This document shows positions 60,204 through 64,000 of a stretch of DNA of 64,000 bases, piece after piece. Origin of the DNA: Arthrobacter sp. H35-D1 (GTDB lineage: Bacteria > Actinomycetota > Actinomycetes > Actinomycetales > Micrococcaceae). Where the stretch lies: positions 246,614-310,613 of the forward strand of contig NZ_JASISP010000002.1 in the NCBI RefSeq assembly GCF_030063185.1, given 5' to 3'. The notes beneath the pieces are model-generated. The model saw only the letters and a list, made by a program, of their open reading frames with translations. It did no database searches and was not told the origin of the DNA. Position 1 is the first letter of the stretch. Each line of letters begins with the position of its first letter. A program made the translations under genes and the position numbers.

Positions 60204-61937
60204 ATGTGCGGAGCATGCGATCCTACGTCGAACCTGAACCCCCTCCAACCTTCCTCCGGAGCCTCTGCAGAGCCTGCCCCATCGGGCAAGCGCGGTGGGC
60301 CGCCAGCCGGACAGCTGGATCCCGCCTCGTGGCACGATCCGGACGGCGATGCTGAGCTGTTGATCTCCGGCGGGCCCATCCTCACCATGGACCAGAACCG
60401 CCCACGAGCCGAAGCCGTTGCCGTCCGAGAGGGGCGGATCCTGGCCGTCGGCTCGGTAGATGAGCTGCGTTCACTCACCGGTCGCAAGACGGAGATGGTG
60501 GATCTCCAGGGCCGGACGCTCCTGCCCGGGCTCATTGACCCGCACATGCATTCCTCCATGGTCCAACTCAACGACTGGGTCGATGTGAGCCCCATGACCA
60601 CCCCGGGCGCGGACGACGTTTTTGCCGCGCTCCGCGACGCTCCCGAAACGTCGACAGGATGGGTGCTGGCCCAGCAGTTCGACCCCAGCATCACCGACGG
60701 CCACCCTGTCCTGAACCGTGAAGTGCTTGACCGGCTGGTTCCGAACCGCCCGCTTCTGGTGCTGGAAAGCAACGGGCACATTGCCTACGTCAATTCGGTG
60801 GCCCTGGCCCGGGCGCGAGTGGACAAGAACTCTCCCAACCCGCCGGCCGGCCGGTACACCCGCGATGAGCACGGCGAATTGACCGGTCGCCTTGAGGAAG
60901 CCTCGGCTCTGGGGGCTTTCCGCCAAGGGATCCCGTTCGTCGCCGGCGATGCTGCCACCGCACGTATCCGCGGGTTGTTGTGGCATGCTGCCGGCAAGGG
61001 CGTCACCATGCTCCACGACTGCGGGATCGGCTCGATCGCCGGCACATCCGACTTGGCGGACCTCCATCAAGCCATCGACGCCGATTCACCCGTGCGCTAC
61101 CGCGGAATGCTCGTTTCGACGGACTACGATGCATGGATGGAGATGGGGCTTCGCCCGGGATGCGGCAATGACCTGTTCAGGGTGGACGGCATCAAGGCCT
61201 GGTCCGACGGCTCGAACCAAGCCGGAACAGGCTTCCAACGCGAGCCTTATCTTGGCCAGGAAAGCCGCGGCTCGCTGAATTATTCACCGGAGGAACTCGC
61301 CGAGGTTGTGCTGCGCGCACACACGGACGGTTGGCAGGTGGGAGTCCACGCCAACGGCGATGCGGCCATCGATGTAACGATCGACGCTTTCGAACAGGCT
61401 TTGAAGGCCCACCCGCGCTCCGATCACCGCCACCGAATCGAGCATTGCAGCGTAATGCGCCCGGAACATATCGAGAGGATGGTTGCGCTGGGGCTGTCGC
61501 CGTCGTTTTTGATTGGCCACGTCCGTTGGTGGGGCAAGGCTTTCCGCGACCGGCTCCTGGGGCCGGAACGGGCAGCGTTCTACGATCCGTGTGCGTCGGC
61601 GCTGCGCGCCGGTCTGCGGATCTCCCTACACAGCGACTGGAATGTCACTCCGCTGGAGCCCTTGCGTTACGTCGAGGATGCCGCCACCCGGATCATGGCA
61701 GAAGGCGGGGAAGTTCTCAACGCCAACGAGCGCATCGGCGTGGAGGCGGCACTGCGGGCTGTCACGATCGACGCCGCTTGGCAATGCCGTGCAGACAAGA
61801 TCACCGGTTCAATCGAGGCCGGCAAATATGCCGACCTGGTGCTGCTGGAGGAGAATCCGCTGGAGGTGGAGCCGACGTCGATCGCCAACATTGCCGTCTC
61901 CCAGACACTCCTCGCCGGCAGGGTTCGCTTCCAGTAG
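60204..61937 (+). CDS. YtcJ-like amidohydrolase
   Basis: The 577-aa protein belongs to amidohydrolase family 3: LLISGGPILTMDQNRPRAEAVAVREGRILAVGSVDELRSL, DLQGRTLLPGLIDPHMHSSM (metal-binding HxH), DGWQVGVHANGDAAIDV, HRIEHCSVM, and the C-terminal GSIEAGKYADLVLLEENPLEV. The N-terminal MCGACDPTS is a Cys motif seen in several actinobacterial enzymes. The substrate is unknown. The ATG stands only 13 bp after the IS right end, with GGGAG almost touching it, so the natural promoter and leader were displaced and expression may rely on the IS. Confidence 0.88.
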   Translation: MCGACDPTSNLNPLQPSSGASAEPAPSGKRGGPPAGQLDPASWHDPDGDAELLISGGPILTMDQNRPRAEAVAVREGRILAVGSVDELRSLTGRKTEMVDLQGRTLLPGLIDPHMHSSMVQLNDWVDVSPMTTPGADDVFAALRDAPETSTGWVLAQQFDPSITDGHPVLNREVLDRLVPNRPLLVLESNGHIAYVNSVALARARVDKNSPNPPAGRYTRDEHGELTGRLEEASALGAFRQGIPFVAGDAATARIRGLLWHAAGKGVTMLHDCGIGSIAGTSDLADLHQAIDADSPVRYRGMLVSTDYDAWMEMGLRPGCGNDLFRVDGIKAWSDGSNQAGTGFQREPYLGQESRGSLNYSPEELAEVVLRAHTDGWQVGVHANGDAAIDVTIDAFEQALKAHPRSDHRHRIEHCSVMRPEHIERMVALGLSPSFLIGHVRWWGKAFRDRLLGPERAAFYDPCASALRAGLRISLHSDWNVTPLEPLRYVEDAATRIMAEGGEVLNANERIGVEAALRAVTIDAAWQCRADKITGSIEAGKYADLVLLEENPLEVEPTSIANIAVSQTLLAGRVRFQ

Positions 61938-61988
61938 TCCGCGTCCCCGGATTGGGAAGCAGCAGGCGTTGGGCAGTAACCTCGTCCC

Positions 61989-62723
61989 ATGACCGCTGAC
62001 AAAGGCACCGCCAAAGGCACCCCCAATGGCACCGCCAAAGGCACCCCTTCCGACGAAAAGTCGACCAACGAACCTGACAACTCCGATGGGAGCCGGCGGT
62101 TCTCCTCCGGAGACCTGGCGCCCGCCGCTGCAGTGGGATTCGTTTTCCTGATTCTGCGGATCTTTGCCGTGTCCGGTTATGACTGGAACACGGCGTTCGC
62201 AGTGAGCACCACGCCGAGTCTCAGTGATGGCTTGGCTCTGGTCTTTGGCTCCCTCATGGCCGGACACGTGCTGGTGGAGATTCTGCTGGTGGTTGTCCTC
62301 CCCTTGCTCCTCGCCACATACTTGTGGTCCTCAGGCGGGCATCGGGCTACCGTGCTGTTGGCCACCACGCTGGGATCAGTCACGCTGATTGCCCTGACGG
62401 TCAGTTTCAAAATCTGGTGGTTGCCGGCGGCAACGGCAGCCGTTTTTGTGGCGTTCGTCTTGATCCGCAAGGTCTCCGTGAAACACTTGGTGCGCCGCTT
62501 GTTCGCAAGGGCCATGGCCAGTGTCGGATGGGTGGCCGCGGCTGCCGTTTTGCTCGTCGCTGCCTTTGTGCAGACACCGTGGGTTCCCCACGAGCAGATC
62601 AAGACCACGAACGGTGCTGTCAGCGGCTACGTCCTCAGCGTCGATTCGGGATACCTGAACGTGCTGACCGACGAACACGAATTTGTGATCCTGAACAGTT
62701 CCGACGTGCTGTCCCGCAAATAG
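61989..62723 (+). CDS. polytopic membrane protein with low-complexity N-terminus
   Basis: The 244-aa product starts MTADKGTAKGTPNGTAKGTP, a duplicated GTxxGTP stretch, followed by a polar region and about four helices (50-70, 90-115, 120-165, 185-200). The C-terminal soluble segment (QIKTTNGAVSGYVLSVDSGYLNVLTDEHEFVIL) lies probably outside the membrane. No family is recognised. It ends just before a bidirectional terminator. Confidence 0.72.
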   Translation: MTADKGTAKGTPNGTAKGTPSDEKSTNEPDNSDGSRRFSSGDLAPAAAVGFVFLILRIFAVSGYDWNTAFAVSTTPSLSDGLALVFGSLMAGHVLVEILLVVVLPLLLATYLWSSGGHRATVLLATTLGSVTLIALTVSFKIWWLPAATAAVFVAFVLIRKVSVKHLVRRLFARAMASVGWVAAAAVLLVAAFVQTPWVPHEQIKTTNGAVSGYVLSVDSGYLNVLTDEHEFVILNSSDVLSRK

Positions 62724-62748
62724 GCCGCGCAAATGGGCCGTGCAGATA

Positions 62749-62792
62749 AAAGCACCCCGCCCTTGGATGTCCATCCAGAAGCGGGGTGCTTT
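62749..62792. terminator. bidirectional rho-independent terminator
   Basis: AAAGCACCCCGC and GCGGGGTGCTTT form a perfect 12-bp stem around a 20-nt loop, with A-tract and T-tract ends on both sides. It serves the membrane protein gene and, on the other strand, the convergent putP gene. Confidence 0.88.
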
Positions 62793-62831
62793 CAATTGCA
62801 GCCAAGAACGCTGCGGAGAGCTGCCTTCAGA

Positions 62832-64000
62832 CTAGTTCACTGCGACGGTGACAGGCTTCTTCTCGGCGGAATCGGCCACCATTGCGGTGAATTCCTCTTC
62901 GATGACCGGGTTCGGCTTGTAGGTCATCTTGGAAACAACAACCACCACCAGAAGGTTGATCAGGAACGCGGGGACAATCTCGTACATGGCGTCATGCAGG
63001 AAGGGAGTCTTGCCCCACGCAAACACCACCGCGGTGGCCACGATCATGCCCGTCAACGCACCTTGTGCGGTGAGCTTGCGCCAGTACAGGCTGAGCAGCA
63101 CGATCGGTCCGAACGCGGCACCGAATCCGGCCCACGCGAAGGACACCAGGTCCAGGATGCTCGCTTCTTGGTCCAGCGCGATGATTGCAGCAATCACGGC
63201 GATCACCAAGACACCCATGCGACCCAACGTGACCTGCTGCTTGGCCGTGGATTCACGCCCTGTCATGTTGTAGAGATCTTCAACCAGCGCAGAGGAGCAC
63301 ACGATGAGCTGCGAGGAGATGGTTGACATGATGGCAGCCAGCACGGCGGCCAAGACAAGGCCCGCAACGAACGGGTGGAAGAAGATCTGGCTCAGCTTCA
63401 GGAACACCGTCTCCGGGTCGTCCAAGCCCATGGAGGGATTGTCGGCGAAGTACGCGATGCCGACAAGTGCGGTGGCGATTGCCCCGGCTGCGGACAAGAC
63501 CATCCAGCCAATGCCGATGCGGCGGCCGGCTTTGGCGTCCTGCGGTGAGCGCAGCGCCATGAAGCGCACGAGAATATGCGGCTGGCCGAAGTAGCCCAGG
63601 CCCCATGCCGCGGTGGAGAAGATCCCGACCGCCCAAACAAGGGTGTTTCCGTCACCGAATCCCCTGAACAAGTTCAAGGTGTCCGGATCGAGCTCTTGCA
63701 GCCGGGTCACGGTGGCACCAACGCCACCGGTTTGGATCACGGCGATGACCGGCACCACGAGGAGGGCGGTGAACATCAAAAGCCCTTGGGCGACGTCGGT
63801 CAGGGTGGCCCCGAGGAAGCCGCCAAAGAGGGTGTATGTCAACGTGACAACCGTGACAACGCCCATGCCGGCCAAGTAGGGCCAGCCGAAGGAGCTCTCA
63901 AAGAACTTGCCGGCGGCCACCATGCCCGAGGAAACATAGAAGGTGAAGAACACCAAAATGATGGCGGCGGAGCCAATGCGCAGCCAATGCGAATTTACCT
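62832..64000 (-). CDS. putP: sodium/proline symporter (PutP type), 3' part
   Basis: The coding sequence runs off the right edge; about 389 residues are visible. The text matches the sodium:solute symporter family (SSF), PutP branch: FFTFYVSSGMVAAGKFFES, WGLGYFGQPHILVRFMA, ISTI-like MSTISSQLIVCSSALVEDLY with the serines that line the sodium/proline site, and SFAWAGFGAAFGPIVLLSLYWR. It imports proline with Na+. The first residues visible (VNSHWLRIGSAAIILVFF) lie in the third or fourth helix, so the start is probably some 350-450 bp beyond the window. The terminator at 62749-62792 follows its stop. Confidence 0.93.
   Translation of the reverse strand, partial: VNSHWLRIGSAAIILVFFTFYVSSGMVAAGKFFESSFGWPYLAGMGVVTVVTLTYTLFGGFLGATLTDVAQGLLMFTALLVVPVIAVIQTGGVGATVTRLQELDPDTLNLFRGFGDGNTLVWAVGIFSTAAWGLGYFGQPHILVRFMALRSPQDAKAGRRIGIGWMVLSAAGAIATALVGIAYFADNPSMGLDDPETVFLKLSQIFFHPFVAGLVLAAVLAAIMSTISSQLIVCSSALVEDLYNMTGRESTAKQQVTLGRMGVLVIAVIAAIIALDQEASILDLVSFAWAGFGAAFGPIVLLSLYWRKLTAQGALTGMIVATAVVFAWGKTPFLHDAMYEIVPAFLINLLVVVVVSKMTYKPNPVIEEEFTAMVADSAEKKPVTVAVN

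Noticed and set aside
1-64000. tRNA, rRNA, replication origin or prophage integrase
   Set aside because: I read for cloverleaf ends, rRNA-like stretches, DnaA-box clusters and tyrosine-recombinase motifs and found none that I could support; a dedicated tRNA and Rfam scan would settle this.

Overview
The window is chromosomal DNA from a high-GC actinobacterium, most likely Arthrobacter or a close relative in the Micrococcaceae. This rests on strong GC bias at third codon positions, many GTG and some TTG starts, and the gene content: purH, purN, a DUF6350 membrane protein, a cold-shock gene, and many actinobacterial membrane and lipoprotein families. I saw no rRNA, tRNA or CRISPR array.

Layout. 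At 0.2-11.8 kb is a purine block (purH, purN, DUF6350 protein, csp). It is interrupted between purN and purH by a plus-strand muropeptide-recycling operon (nagZ, murQ, an AmiE-like serine hydrolase, an MFS permease) and a few small membrane or lipoprotein genes. At 12.2-15.0 kb lies a thiol-redox operon (secreted protein, DsbA-like oxidoreductase, CcdA, small CxxC membrane protein), followed by a two-armed 41-bp repeat array. At 15.4-25 kb are metabolic genes (DUF2071, AidB-like acyl-CoA dehydrogenase, DUF1810, hydrolase, a membrane protein with HEXXH, an acetyl-CoA hydrolase/transferase, an orphan DNA methyltransferase). At 25-28.4 kb is a probable secreted-effector locus: a WXG-type protein fused to a calpain-like cysteine protease, a small partner gene, and two lipoprotein paralogues, one of them decayed.

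At 28.5-35.4 kb is the most unusual segment, a compositionally foreign island on the minus strand. It encodes a CBS-domain protein with a C-terminal HEPN-type RNxxxH motif, a PLD / SF2 helicase / DUF3427 protein, and a STAND (NB-ARC-like) NTPase with an N-terminal HEPN-type RNxxxH motif. It looks like an immunity or abortive-infection locus in which two putative RNases flank a helicase. Next come a toxin-antitoxin remnant (antitoxin plus truncated RelE), a SulP transporter divergent from a MerR regulator, and two RES-type toxin-antitoxin modules transcribed away from each other (39.1-41.9 kb).

At 44-53.5 kb a PadR-regulated locus combines a GH20 hexosaminidase, a dipeptide-type ABC transporter with a permease-ATPase fusion, and a sulfatase, consistent with uptake and breakdown of an amino-sugar or sulfated substrate. 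At 54.3-60.2 kb two broken copies of one IS (IS1634-like) bracket a small catabolic cluster (DapA-like lyase/aldolase, XRE-cupin regulator, MOSC protein, VanB-type reductase). The window ends with an amidohydrolase, a membrane protein, a bidirectional terminator, and the 3' part of a PutP-type sodium/proline symporter that runs off the right edge.
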